A stretch of DNA of 64,000 nt from Branchiostoma lanceolatum. Lineage: Eukaryota; Chordata; Leptocardii; Amphioxiformes; Branchiostomatidae. Position 1 is the first letter of the stretch; each line of letters begins with the position of its first letter. Position numbers and translations under genes: made by a program. The stretch covers positions 10,998,207 to 11,062,206 of the forward strand of contig NC_089736.1 of the NCBI RefSeq assembly GCF_035083965.1, in the 5' to 3' direction. The notes under the pieces are model-generated. The model was not told the DNA's origin and made no database searches. It was given only the letters and a program-made list of their open reading frames with translations. Below are positions 41,004-51,640 of this stretch, piece after piece.

Positions 41004-44000
41004 GTTAGCACAGTATTTTGCTGTTTCTTTTTTAAAAACAATTCGTATTGCATTTCAAATAAACAATACGTAAATGAACAAAGAGAAAAAACAAGAACTG
41101 ATACAAATGTAAAACACAGATCTGAAGATATTTACCGTTTCTTAGTATTCAAGGCAGGTCAAATTGAAGAGTAATGTTTGAGAGAAATCAAAAGGCTTTA
41201 CCTAAGTTTAAGGCCTAGGAAGAAAGCTGTGTTTCAGGTTACAAAACCAACCCTAGGAAAAAAACTGCCTTTTTTTGGGTTGATAAGGAACATAAGTTTT
41301 TCCATCTAACAGCTGAATGGTGAAAATGTTGTAGAATTGTCTTCCGACATGCTCTCCTCATATCTCTTGAAATAGAAAACTGATAGAAACAAAAACACCA
41401 TTCAGATACAAACTAGATGCCCTTTTTGTTGATACACAGCTTGTTTGTAGAAGCCCCGGGTTCGATACCGGCTGTGTCGCTCACCCGACATGCACGCTAC
41501 CAGAAAGGGTTGCAGTCCTTAGGACAAGACGTTAAGCCGTGGTCCACTGTTCATTGTGCTTGTTGAAAAGAGCTAGGGGAATTTCCCTGGTACAATGAAC
41601 CTGTAGATACTGTACATAGCGTCTGTCTTCTCTGTCACGACCAGTGGAAGATTAGAACTGGTTTGAGATCACTTTCCTTTTCCTTTCCTTACATATGTTT
41701 CAATATGTTAAATCACTACAGTTTCCATCCCTGCAGTCCCCGATGGTAAAGCTGCAGACCCCCACCCCTACCAGCTCCACGTCCGTGGGGTTGGACATGT
41801 CGACAGGATCCCCCCAGCCCCTGGTGCAGAGAGTCCGGGGGAGGGCGGGGAGGAGCCTCCTCGGAGGGCCGGCGGCCCTCAGCCCCCTCACACCCAGGTA
41901 AGGGCTGAAATAGCCATGTGAGAAAGCAGTACAACCAGGGCTTTAAATACTGGGTGCATGTGCACCTTTGTGCACCCAAAATCGCACTAATTTCTGATGT
42001 TGGGTTTACCAGTGCACCTACATGTAGATATTTTTGTACGCTATAGGGTAAAGCAAACAGAATATTCTTGAATTGTAAATTTCAGAAAAAGTAATATAAC
42101 CTTTTCTTGTACAGTACTTTATTTGATGTATTACTTGTTTGAATTTTTTAAGTTACAGTAGCTATAGAATTACAGATTGAATAGAGGCAGTAGCTTTAAA
42201 CTTTGTGATTATTTCTTGCTGACATTCAACTTTATTTTATGTGATGCACCTAAAATTCTTTCTGTGCACCTAATTTTTTGGCTGGGTGCACCTATTTCAG
42301 GAGATTAGTAAGGATTGTTGCATGTAGATTTGTTTAAAAAAAAACATGTATCAAAGCAGTTTTGATGATCTGATGAGTCACACATATGAAATTGCAGTCA
42401 GTATAACAGAAAAATTTTAAAAAAAAACGTCGCTAACATTATTTGCTTTTAAAGTTTGTAATAATGAACATGTATGCTTACACTTTGTATTTGTGACTGT
42501 TTCAGTTTTGGAGTTCTGCCTTTAGACACCCCTAGCCCAGAAGTGTTTAGCACTGGTTCCTGCACCTTTGTGACTCCCTCACCCACCACGCTAGAGTGCT
42601 CACACCTGGACACCAGGGCTCCCAGCAAGAAGGTATGTTCACCAAATATGGTCAAATCTGTTCTAGGTCTGCCAAATATGGACATTTCTGTTCTGAGTGT
42701 GCCAAATATGGGCATTTCTGTTCTAGGTGTGCCAAATATGATCATTTCTGTTCTAGGTATGCCAAATACGGGCATTTCTGTTCTGAGTGTCCCAAATATG
42801 GTCATTTCTGTTCTAGGTATGCCAAATATGGTCATATTTTCTTCTAGGTGTGCCAAATATGGTCATTCACTGTTCCAAATGTGGTCATATTCAGCTCTGT
42901 GAGGGTCACAAATTATGATATGAGTATTGTCTTGTCATGCAATGTTGTGACATAGGAACTTTCATAACAGTTTCCAGAACTCATGGAAATTCTATTAATA
43001 GTATTATGAAGAATGAAATTAAGTCTACATCCGTTTTTACTTGTTAATGAGTAATAGATTAATCATCTTTCTTATTGTTTTATCAAATAGGTTGTAACGA
43101 GAAGAAACTACCCGTCCCAGACAAAACCTGCGGTGTTCAGTCAGACAGGCAACAGTGGCAATGTCAAGGAGTCCAACACGTTAAACACGCCCAGTCCTAG
43201 TCCTAGGTTGGTAGTCTTTTTTATTTTGAATCTTCTACAATGAGTGGGTAAGCCATTTGTATCTGAGTCTTCACTCTTCTCTCAGTCTTCAGTAAAGAAT
43301 GATGTCGCTGTAGCTCAACTGGTAGCAACGTCACAGTTGAGCTCCTGGTTCCAATAAGTTGGTAACTGGGAGACAACAATTCATCCTGGGAAGGGCATCT
43401 CAGTTGGGGCTGCACCCGTTTTCCAGAAGGGACGTAAAATGGGGGTTGCGTGTTTTAAGGAGGTGCCGTAGCTCAAGTATGCTAACAACCCCTCCCTGTA
43501 AGAATATACCCTGGTACAGAAACAGTTAGGTAACTTGCTGCCCTATGTGCCACTATGCACTACAATGGTCTAAATGAACAAACAAAGTTCACTCATTATT
43601 TCTCTGTCCCTTCTCCCCCCATTTCTAGTGGTCCTCAGGTTCTTGTACAGACGACAGCCCAAGGTGTCCGCCGTAGCACTCGCCTCTTCACTGCCTCCAA
43701 CTCCGTCAAGGTCAGTCAAGGTTATTTTGCCTTACTGCGTCTCCCCTTGCTGTTAGGTCAAACTGGGAAACTGGGATTTGCAGTACCTTGTCGTGTTGCC
43801 AGGGGGCACTTTTGACTTGTGTAAGAAAATCCCAAATATCTTTCATTGTTATACAGGAAAATTATAAGAATCAAAAGTAGGATTTGCAGTACCTTATCAT
43901 GTTGCCAGGGGGCACTTCAGATTGGTAAATGAAAATACCACAACTCTTTCATTCTTATCTAGGAAAATAATAAGAAGCCAAAAACAAGATTTGCTGCTCC

Positions 44001-47000
44001 GAAAGCTCCCGCCAAGAAGACGAAGAGTCGTACAGGAAAGGGGACGTCGTCCCAGCCCACCATCACAGAGGGGTCGGAGATTATCAAACCAGAGAGCACA
44101 AGTACCACAGAGTCCAAACCCAGCCAGCTACAGGCCACATGGGCCCTCAATGTACAGAAAGCTGCTGCAGGTAAATGTTTTATTTCATTTTTTTAAAAAG
44201 TTGAGCTCCTGCATCGTGAATATTTTTGGCATAAATGAGGGGTGATAAGCACACCAAGAAGGCCAATAAGGCCAAGATATCAAAGAACAGGACTGGTAGG
44301 TACTTTATGGTGTACTGCTAAATTTATTGTCTATTGGAAAATTACAAATTGTACAAACCTGTGCAGGACAGGTGTAGTTGTCTCTGCATCCCTCGTTGTC
44401 AGGCAGACTTATGACTGTAGGGGTGGTCAGGCTTGATTACACCTACAGTCATAAGTCTGACTGACAACCGAGAGGATGCAGAAGACAATGGCACCACCTC
44501 TGGAGTTTTATTCTTCAGAAAATCTATGAAAGCTATCTGTGGTGTGTTCCAGTTTTTAAAAAGAGATCTTTCTGTTGTACAGTTGATATGTTTGGCCATT
44601 TCATCCCGTAAACGACAGTACCACAATTGTATTTTCAAATGTGTACCTTATTTCGCAGAGGGCCTTATGACATTGATGAGGGACCTAGGCCACGCCTACC
44701 TGGCGCTGAGCCACTACGACTGTCGGAAGGCGGTGTCGCTGTTCCAGCAGCTTCCTCAGCACCAGTACAACACAGGCTGGGTGCTGTCTCACATCGGCAG
44801 GGCATACTTCGAACTGGCAGAGTACCACAAGGCAAGTATGGTGAAAGTAACAGGCCTCGAAATTAACCATGTCCCGTGTCCCGAGGACAGTAGAATTTGG
44901 GTTCGGGACAATTCAACTTACCTTTCGGGACTATTTCGGGACAATCAGAAAATTCTGAGTCAGTCCCCGTCATGGAGGAACTCGATTCAGCGGAAGATTT
45001 TGCGGTAAAGATGTCCCCATTTCCATTGGAAAATGTTTATTAAATAGTTCCATCCGTAGTCAACCTGTTAAGTTGTGCCTAAAAACGCAAACAAATCAAT
45101 GAAAACTCCCGCGATTTCGGCCATTTGGCGAAGAATGGAAACAAACACCGGCCATCTTGAAATTTTTAGCGAACTATCGCTAAATCTCGCAATAACACGC
45201 GAGAACGCCACAACGTCCTCTAACGAGACTTTGTGCAACTGCAGTTTCAAATGTCGATAGAGGGCCGATATTGCCCGATAATATGATAGATTAAATCCAG
45301 CATCGTGCTTTATTCTTTCTTGGGGCGAAATTAAGTACTTCTTTGTTATTTTTGCCATATTAGAAATTTTACTAAATTAGAAAAAGGTATTGATTTCTTA
45401 AAAACTTGTATATTGTATGTTGGAATTCTTCACTGGTTTAACTTTGAGAGCTTTTGTGTTTACTACTGACTGTATATAATTTTGCATGTATTATATTTTG
45501 CATGCAAAATGTTTGCCAACATGCAATTTTGTATGTAACTGAAAAAAAAATTGTAACAAACATATGCCATGGCTTTAGTTCAGGTTCAGACTTGAATATA
45601 GGTTCTAAGCTGAACATGAACCTCTGGAACTTAATCCAGACCCCCCACTAAGTTCACATCTTTGGCCCTGGTTGGGACACTTCGGGACACTTTCGGGACA
45701 GTTGAAATCCACTTTGGGGACAATTCAGGGACAATAGGGAAAAAGTTAATTTCGAGGCCTGAGTCATTTTATCACAGCATAGGTGTCAGGTACAAAAGTC
45801 TAACTTTACATGGCCCAAGTTGTGTGGAGAGTGCCAAAGACATTGCCACAGTAAGGGTTCTGGCATCCTCCCTTTTTGAAAGACACTATTTCCTTCATTT
45901 TGAGGGACAAATTTTGTGAAGTAAAGTTTTCCCTCAGTTTTTGCTGTTAAAATGGTAATTTTTCGAACAAAACAATCATGAAGGGTCACAAGGTTCTCAC
46001 AAGAAAGAAACACTCCTACATGTATGTAGTTTGAAAGATAGCATAGGGGCCCAAATCACAGCGTAGGGGGTCAAAATGCTCAGACTATACTAACATTGAT
46101 AAATTCCCATGGAACATGAAAGGGCTCACTTCGAGTAAGGGGCATCAACTCTTTATGAACTATAACTTCCTTTGTCAGATATGTATGAATTTCTATTTCT
46201 CTCCATGCAGACACGTGTTTGAGTGTAAATTTTGTGATCCACATGTCTATATACAGGCAGAGAAGGCGTTCAAAGAGGTTCGTAAGCTTGAGCCCCACAG
46301 GGTGGAGGGGATGGAGCTGTACTCCACCGCACTGTGGCACCTACAGAAGGACGTCCTGCTGTCGTCGCTCGCACAGGAGCTCTCCGACATGGACCGCGAC
46401 TCCGCACAGGTACGCCAGGTCAAAGTTCAGGGGTGTAACCCCTGACCTATCGTCCATAGATGGTCTGTTTCCATATGTACACTTAAGGGGAGAAAAGATA
46501 GAAAAAGACCATCAATTGAATTTCTTAGATTCTGGGTTTTTTGAGTTGTAGCACAAATTTTCACCGAGCACATTCGTAGAGCATGTTAGAATATTCCTTT
46601 GGTAGTTTCCACATTCGTGATTATCACTGAAAAGAGCAAGAATCTGTAAACGAAGTTGGTAATATTTTGTTTGCCCCCCTCCCTCTTACAGTCTTGGTGT
46701 GCGGTTGGAAACTGTTTCTCCCTCCAAAGAGAACACGACACGGCCATCAAGTTCTTCCAGCGAGCCATACAGGTGGAGCCAAACTTCGCCTACGCCTACA
46801 CCCTGCTGGGCCACGAGTACGTCCTGAACGAGGAGCTCGACAAGGCCATGTCGTGTTTCAGGAACGCCATCCGGACAGACCCCAGACACTACAACGCATG
46901 GTGAGTTAGTTCCCTGTGTTATAGCATTACCTTAGGCCTTATATTAGCATTACCTTAGATGTTATAGCATAACTGAAACATATACATGGTGAGTTAGTTC

Positions 47001-50000
47001 TCTGTGTTATAGCATTACCTTAGGCCTTATATTAGCATTACCTTAGATGTTATAGCATAACTGAAACATATACATGGTGAGTTAGTTCTCTGTGTTATAG
47101 CATTACCTTAGGCCTTATATTAGCATTACCTTAGATGTCATAGCATAACTGAAACATGTACATGGTGAGTTAGTTCTCTGTGATATAGCATTACCTTAGG
47201 CCTTATAATAGCATTACCTTAGATGTTATAGCATAACAGAAACATGTACATGGTGAGTTAGTTCCCTGTGATATAGCATAAGGGAAACAGATACCCACTC
47301 ATATTGAGGGGGCACAGCCTAGTTAATTTTGGGTTTAAATTGGAGGCTGCCCACCCTCAAGTCTAGGTACCGTCTCTTCCAGGGAATTACTCTGAAGCAA
47401 AGTAACTGTGTATATGGTGAAAGGATATCCCTTCGGCTACAACCTAGTTCAAGACCATTTGTTTCTTCAGCATTTCTAATTTTGGTAAATCTGTGGGACA
47501 CAACATTATTTTCATGTTAAGAATTATACACAAAATTTTGGATTTTCGTGTAGGATAACACCGTTGAAAAAAGACTACTTTTTTGATCTGTTGTAGGTAT
47601 GGAGTTGGGATGATCTACTACAAGCAGGAGAAGTTCAGTCTGGCTGAGATCCACTTCAGGAAAGCGCTGGCCATCAACCCCTTCAGCTCTGTCCTACTCT
47701 GTCACATCGGAGTGGTGAGTCCTTTACAAACTTAAAACATCCTTTTTTTATTTACGGCTTTTTCTATTGAGAATTATTTACGGCTCAACCAACTATGGTA
47801 GACTTTGGCATCAGCCCCTTCAGCTCTGTGACGTCCTACTCTGCCACATCGGAGTGGTGAGTTCTCTATATACTCTATAAAATTATACATCCTAAAAATC
47901 CAACGTAAAAGCGTCAAGCTTCATCCTCAGTCTGAGGTTTGACCGTTAAAAATTTTGCTTGTAAACAGTACTAAATACTATTTAAGCTCTAATACCGGAT
48001 AAATTACGGAGATCATTTCCGGAAATAATCTCCATGATTTATCCCGTAGTAGGGTTTTTAGAAATTGTATATTAGTATTGTTTTCCTGGATGTATAACCT
48101 TCATCAGTGTTACTTACAGTAGTACATTTTTGTTGCAGGTCCAACATGCCCTCCAGAAGTCAGACAGTGCCCTCCAGACCCTGAACAAGGCCATCACAGC
48201 CGACCCAAAGAACCCCCTCTGTAAATTCCACAAGGCCTCCATCCTCTTTGCTACAGAAAGATACAAGGTACATGTACAACAACACTTCATCCTTCAACTG
48301 TAGTGGAAGGCACATTCAGCTTAACAAAAGTTTGTTTTTCACACACACATGCAGGAAAGTAGCCTAATATTGCTTTACGAAGCATTGGCTTTCTATGTGC
48401 AATTTTTTGGTGCTACTACGTGTATGCCATGGTTTTCAGTACAAACCATAAACTTTTGCAAATTGAAGGTAAGAGAAAATTTTGCTGACTTGCCATTCTG
48501 TTTCTATTTCAGGATGCATTGAAAGAACTGGAAGAGTTGAAACAAATTGTACCTAAGGAATCCTTAGTATACTTCCTTATGGGCAAGGTAAGGCTACAAA
48601 ATTTCTATATTTGAGTTCATCACAGATAATGTGAAAGGGAGGGCAAAATAGGTGCCTAAGCACCTTATTCAATATCTTATGATATTGAATGATATTCAGT
48701 GGTGGCTATCTCATGTTTGGTAGCCTTAAGTTTGGTTAACATTGAACTAGAATTTGCCAGCACCACAGTTTTTTTATTCACATTGAGCAAAAGGGTTTTT
48801 GCTTGCAGTACTGAAAATAGTCTCTAGGTGGCACATCACACCTGTACAACATAGAGTTTTGGGATAAAACCTGGTTCTCCAGATCTTCCCTTTAGTCACT
48901 GACAAAAGACAGCGGATGCTGTCTGAAATGTCTGACCGTTTCAAAAGTTTATCCAGTTGCTTGAGTAACTGTCATTTGGCATATCTTTTTACCTGGATGT
49001 AAAACCTTCATCAATGTTGGAGGGGGAATGTATAGCAGACAAGTGCCAGTGGTGACATGAAAAGAAGAAAAAAAATATCCCACTGAATGACTTAAAACCT
49101 AAAGACTTTTGTTGTCACACCACCAGGTGTACAAGAAGCTAGGTCAGACCCACCTTGCTCTGATGAATTTCTCCTGGGCAATGGACCTGGATCCGAAGGG
49201 TGCCAACAACCAAATAAAGGAGGCGATAGACAAGAGGTACCTACCTGAAGATGATGACACAATGGACACAGAGGATGATATCACTCCAGACGATGCCGGT
49301 AGGTTTGTGAGTTACAAGATTCAGGGGTGGAGAGGGGGTGGAGCAGTTCATGAATTGTCATAAAAGCCTGTCTCTGATATGAATTGCAACCATGGGTTGT
49401 CATTTAAGAGAATGTACCTATCTAAAAGACTGTTAGACACAACAGTGGTGTCATGTTAGGTTAGGGTGTTTGGCCTGGGTATTTCAATCCCCTGACATGC
49501 CACCGATGTTGTGCCCTTAGGAAAGGCACTTAACACGACTTTCCTCACTCCACTCAGGTGTAAAAATGAGTACCTGACTTCGGTTGGGGGGTTAAAAGAA
49601 GGTGGAAGGAGAGGGTTTGGCTCCGCCTTCCAATACCATGCCCTAGACACAGTGGATAACAACCCACTGCCCCTACGGCCTCAAAAAGGCCATGTGACTA
49701 CCTTAACCTACCTTTTACCTTAGACAAAATATCATCTAAAAGAACAACGGCTGTGTGGGCTACTTTTCAAATAGGAAGAGATGCATTTGTCAGTTGATAT
49801 TACTAGTTCATTGCCTCAGTTTAGCTCCTTGTTCTGCTCATAAGTTACAACTGATTTTGTCCACTTTTCCAGGGGAGGATTCAGTAACAATCATGGACGA
49901 GCAGCCGTTAAACCTGGACTAATTCTGTCCACTTTTCCAGGGGAAGATTCAGTAACAATCATGGACGAGCAGCCGTTAGACCTGGACTAATTCTGTCCAC

Positions 50001-50222
50001 TTTTCCAGGGGAAGATTCAGTAACAATCATGGACAAGCAGCCTTTAGACCTGGACTAATTCTGTCCACTTTTCCAGGGGAAGATTCAGTAACAATCATGG
50101 ATGAGCAGCCGTTAGACCTGGACCTACAGGGGGAGGGGAGTCCGGGGGAGGTGGACACGAGTAACGAGGTGGACGCGGAAGACGTCCAACTACACGCCAT
50201 GGAGAGCGACGAGAGCTTGTAG
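38043..50222 (+). CDS. CDC27: CDC27 / APC3, TPR subunit of the anaphase-promoting complex; 19 exons, complete
   Basis: CDC27 is a scaffold subunit of the APC/C ubiquitin ligase in the nucleus. Its TPR superhelix binds the C-terminal Ile-Arg tails of CDC20/CDH1 coactivators and APC10, and so helps trigger destruction of cyclin B and securin. Nineteen coding exons with consistent phases total 2487 nt and 828 residues (human about 824-830). Sequence blocks match the family from the start (MQEPVQ|AAIWHSLNHYAFADAIFLAERLY) through the conserved linker phrase GRSLLGGPAALSPLTP to the C-terminal TPRs. Either of two ATGs (38043 or 38049) could start translation. The intron after exon 12 has a GC donor. 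Exon 14 and exon 19 have tandem-repeated splice sites. Exon lists are in the part entries. Confidence 0.96.
38690..38975 (-). repeat. SINE-like repeat, family C, minus strand, in CDC27 intron 1
   Basis: On the minus strand it reads 'gtatagtccagtagttagcg', then 'ggttgggagttcaaatccc', then 'gctgttgtcactcaccc', matching the family C copy at 26905-27290 with divergence in the 3' half. Confidence 0.65.
41450..41690 (+). repeat. SINE-like repeat, family C, 5' truncated
   Basis: Starts at the box-B region ('gttcgataccggctgtgtcg') and continues 'aggacaagacgttaagccgt', 'tctgtcttctctgtcacgac'. It lies in CDC27 intron 6, ending close to exon 7. Confidence 0.65.
41737..44170 (+). CDS. CDC27: CDC27 exons 7-11: low-complexity regulatory linker
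   Basis: Exons: 7, 41737-41897; 8, 42506-42632; 9, 43091-43206; 10, 43629-43710; 11, 43963-44170 (residues 207-437). The region is rich in Ser, Thr, Pro and Lys with many Ser/Thr-Pro pairs (TPTPT, SPLTP, TPSPE, TPSPSP), as in the phosphoregulated loop of vertebrate CDC27. The invariant phrase GRSLLGGPAALSPLTP then SFGVLPLDTPSP bridges exons 7 and 8. Exon 10 has GVRRSTRLFTASNSVK, equal to the family's RRSSRLFT motif. Phosphorylation of this loop promotes coactivator loading in vertebrates; extension to this species is inference. Confidence 0.9.
41938..42303 (+). repeat. Dispersed 'ggtgcac' repeat, inverted partner of 28208-28534
   Basis: Begins 'gggctttaaatactgggtgc' and ends 'tgggtgcacctatttcagg'. 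It is similar in layout and termini to the copy in CPS intron 1, on the opposite strand. It lies in CDC27 intron 7. Confidence 0.6.
42640..42870. repeat. 30-bp minisatellite next to CDC27 exon 8
   Basis: About seven copies of a 30-bp unit of the form 'tgccaaatatggtcatttct' plus 'gttctaggtg' begin 8 bp after the exon 8 donor. The period is a multiple of three, so it is open in several frames on both strands. It looks zinc-finger-like (YGHFCSECAK) by accident. Confidence 0.9.
43310..43555 (+). repeat. tRNA-derived SINE-like repeat, family B
   Basis: Head TGTAGCTCAACTGGTAGCAA resembles box A. 'cagttgagctcctggttcca', 'ttggggctgcacccgttttc' and 'cctccctgtaagaatatacc' match the copies at 19736 and 58808. 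It lies in CDC27 intron 9. Confidence 0.7.
44384..44481. repeat. Near-perfect hairpin element, about 98 bp
   Basis: The left arm CTGCATCCCTCGTTGTCAGG and following 'cagacttatgactgtag' mirrors the right arm 'ctacagtcataagtctgac' and 'gacaaccgagaggatgcag' around a short loop. It lies in CDC27 intron 11. Confidence 0.8.
44659..49298 (+). CDS. CDC27: CDC27 exons 12-18: C-terminal TPR superhelix
   Basis: Exons: 12, 44659-44831; 13, 46257-46409; 14, 46692-46900; 15, 47597-47714; 16, 48139-48267; 17, 48513-48587; 18, 49127-49298 (residues 438-780). The blocks are the consecutive TPRs: GWVLSHIGRAYFELAEYHKA, GMELYSTALWHLQKDV, WCAVGNCFSLQREHDTAIKF, AYAYTLLGHEYVLNEELDKA, YGVGMIYYKQEKFSLAEIHF, SVLLCHIGVVQHALQKSD, NPLCKFHKASILFATERYK and YKKLGQTHLALMNFSWAMD. 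These form the Ile-Arg-tail binding groove. The exon 12 donor is GCAAGT, not GT. The exon 14 donor is repeated in tandem downstream. Confidence 0.94.
44851..45761. mobile_element. Inverted-repeat element, about 911 bp, close to the CDC27 exon 12 donor
   Basis: The left end CAGGCCTCGAAATTAAC and right end GTTAATTTCGAGGCCTG are perfect inverted repeats. Both subterminal regions are crowded with GGGACA/TTCGGGACA motifs (for example 44911-44945 and 45675-45735), as expected of transposase-binding repeats. No transposase frame is visible. Flanks AGTAA and AGTCA could be a degenerate 5-bp target duplication. It begins 19 nt after the exon boundary. Confidence 0.75.
46901..47275. repeat. 88-bp tandem array carrying copies of the CDC27 exon 14 donor
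   Basis: The donor GTGAGTTAGTT, preceded by CATG, occurs at 46901, 46989, 47077, 47165 and 47253, exactly 88 bp apart. Between them the unit contains 'agcattaccttaggccttat' and 'ttagatgttatagcataact'. Units differ by only a few substitutions. The first copy is the true exon 14 end. Confidence 0.92.
47807..47862 (+). pseudogene. Partial duplicate of CDC27 exon 15 3' end and donor
   Basis: 'catcagccccttcagctctg' through 'cacatcggagtggtgagt' repeats the true end of exon 15 (47665-47720) about 142 bp downstream. A 5-nt insertion (gacgt) breaks the frame. It has a donor but no acceptor. Confidence 0.8.
48890..49025. repeat. Fragment of the 188-bp inverted-repeat family
   Basis: 'agtcactgacaaaagacagc', 'gtctgaaatgtctgacc' and 'gcttgagtaactgtcatttg' match the right half of the element at 6838-7025. 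It lies in CDC27 intron 17. Confidence 0.5.
49440..49730 (+). repeat. SINE-like repeat, family A
   Basis: Carries GTGCCCTTAGGAAAGGCACT, 'ttcctcactccactcaggtg' and a 3' half with 'cactgcccctacggcctcaa'. It lies in CDC27 intron 18. Confidence 0.6.
49858..50076 (+). repeat. CDC27: 68-bp tandem array of the CDC27 last-exon acceptor and exon start
   Basis: The phrase TGTCCACTTTTCCAG then GGGAAGATTCAGTAACAATC repeats so that exon-start positions fall at 49873, 49941, 50009 and 50077, exactly 68 bp apart. The first three copies read into an in-frame TAA after about 16 codons. Only the fourth continues to the long C-terminus. Confidence 0.93.
50077..50222 (+). CDS. CDC27: CDC27 exon 19: terminal exon
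   Basis: Read from the fourth acceptor, the exon encodes GEDSVTIMDEQPLDLD, then LQGEGSPGEVDTSNEVDAED, and ends VQLHAMESDESL before TAG (50220-50222). The ending resembles the family's acidic tail (human ends QLHAAESDEF). This supports the fourth copy as the ancestral exon. Use of copies 1-3 would give a protein about 32 residues shorter. Confidence 0.85.
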
Positions 50223-50286
50223 TAAACAACGGTGATGTGCAGCGATTTTGTAACGGTCAACGTGTCTTTCTTTCGGAACAGTTGAC

Positions 50287-50292
50287 AATAAA
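50287..50292 (+). terminator. Polyadenylation signal of CDC27
   Basis: AATAAA lies 65 bp after the CDC27 stop, inside 'gttgacaataaagagagatc'. A T-rich stretch follows. Confidence 0.6.
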
Positions 50293-51118
50293 GAGAGATC
50301 TTTTGTTGTTCCTAAGTCGTGTGATTTTTCGAAGTGGTAGCCATACCTGGGGCTCTATCAATGGAGAAGTAGAGACAAGTTTTTTTTTCACTCTTGGAGA
50401 AGTTCTAAAACTAGCTTCTCCATGATAAGGCCATACAACTTACAGTTTTGATTGTTTGGTTATCATTTTTGTCATCTTTTTTTGAGCAGGACAAAGCAAC
50501 ACCCACCTACATGTATTATGTACACAGATATTGAACAATTCTAAAGCAGTACTTTTCCTTTGCCCAAGTCACTCACATTACAGTATGCACATGTGCCTAG
50601 AACAGTAAACAGTAGTGTACCTTTTATTACTTGTTGCTGCAAGTTTTTCTGAGGAAATTTTACAAAAAACCGAGTGTAGTCCTTTAACTCTTGTTCATTA
50701 GTATGCTTGTGTATGATAGTAAACATTTCTGTTAGAATTATGAGGTAGGCAATTGCATTTTCTTCATAGGAAAAATGGAGGCTGTATTTGGGGTTTTCCG
50801 TGGTAGATGGTACTCAGATGTAACAATAGCATTCTTAAGTTGAATTATTATAACTGAATTATTTAATACAAGTTTGAGACATTGGAGTTTTCTGTATGTA
50901 TGATAAAAATGCTTCAGGAATACGTTTTGTGATGAGTATATCAAGTATAGTAATTATTCATGCATGGAATGAATGTACATGACTATGTATGACAATTAAG
51001 ACACTGGTGCCAACTTTGTAGTGACTACCTAAGTCAGATTTTTGTGTAGAATTCTGTATCATATGGATAAAGTTGTGGTGCATTTGGTGAATACCAATCA
51101 GTTGTTTCTTTAAATAGG

Positions 51119-51640
51119 CCATGTTGATTTGATTATATGGATGACATCTTATGGAAACCTCAAGACTGATGCGAGCGTGCGGAAAAAAAAAGTTTGGCAA
51201 AAAAGTTGCTGTCATAATGAAAACTATGTGGTCAGGAAGGTTGAACATATGACTAAACCAAGTATGGTATACCAAATGATAGATTCTTCATTTTTGTTCT
51301 TTCACATCTTCTTTTAGCCTGGGTGCCATCCTAGATTACTCCTGCATTCGCTACCCTAAAAAAAATCTGTTTTTTTTAGGGTAGTGAATGCAGGAGCTCC
51401 GGTATTAATCTAGGATGGCACCCAGGCTAATCTTCTTTGACTTTGGAATTGACTTTGGCATATTACAACATACAATGTGGGTATCTGTTTTCCAATATTT
51501 CTTTACAATTTAAGGCACATATTTCCTTGTATTGCCGCTGCTTTGTACGATTCACATTATGGTCGAAAACTTTCTTCATCTTATTTGGAAACGGGACGAA
51601 AATTGATGCGCTCGCTGGTATCATCCATATAATCAGATAA
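51119..51640. mobile_element. Inverted-repeat element with nested hairpin
   Basis: The left 'gattatatggatgacatc' and right 'tcatccatataatcaga' are inverted, and 'gatgcgagcg'/'cgctcgc' motifs pair inside them. The left end resembles the left end of the element at 29578 ('atggatgacatctt' in both). The hairpin at 51315-51430 sits within it. Confidence 0.55.
51315..51430. mobile_element. Foldback hairpin element, about 116 bp
   Basis: The left arm TAGCCTGGGTGCCATCCTAG is mirrored by 'ctaggatggcacccaggcta'. The inner arms 'tgcattcgctaccctaaaaa' and 'ttttagggtagtgaatgca' also pair. A nearly full-length palindrome with no coding capacity. Confidence 0.85.

Noticed and set aside
42474..42902. Cysteine-rich zinc-finger-like peptide
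   Set aside because: The text comes from a 30-bp tandem repeat, and equally long frames exist on the other strand.
46901..47275. CRISPR-like array
   Set aside because: Direct tandem duplication with no unique spacers, in a eukaryotic intron.
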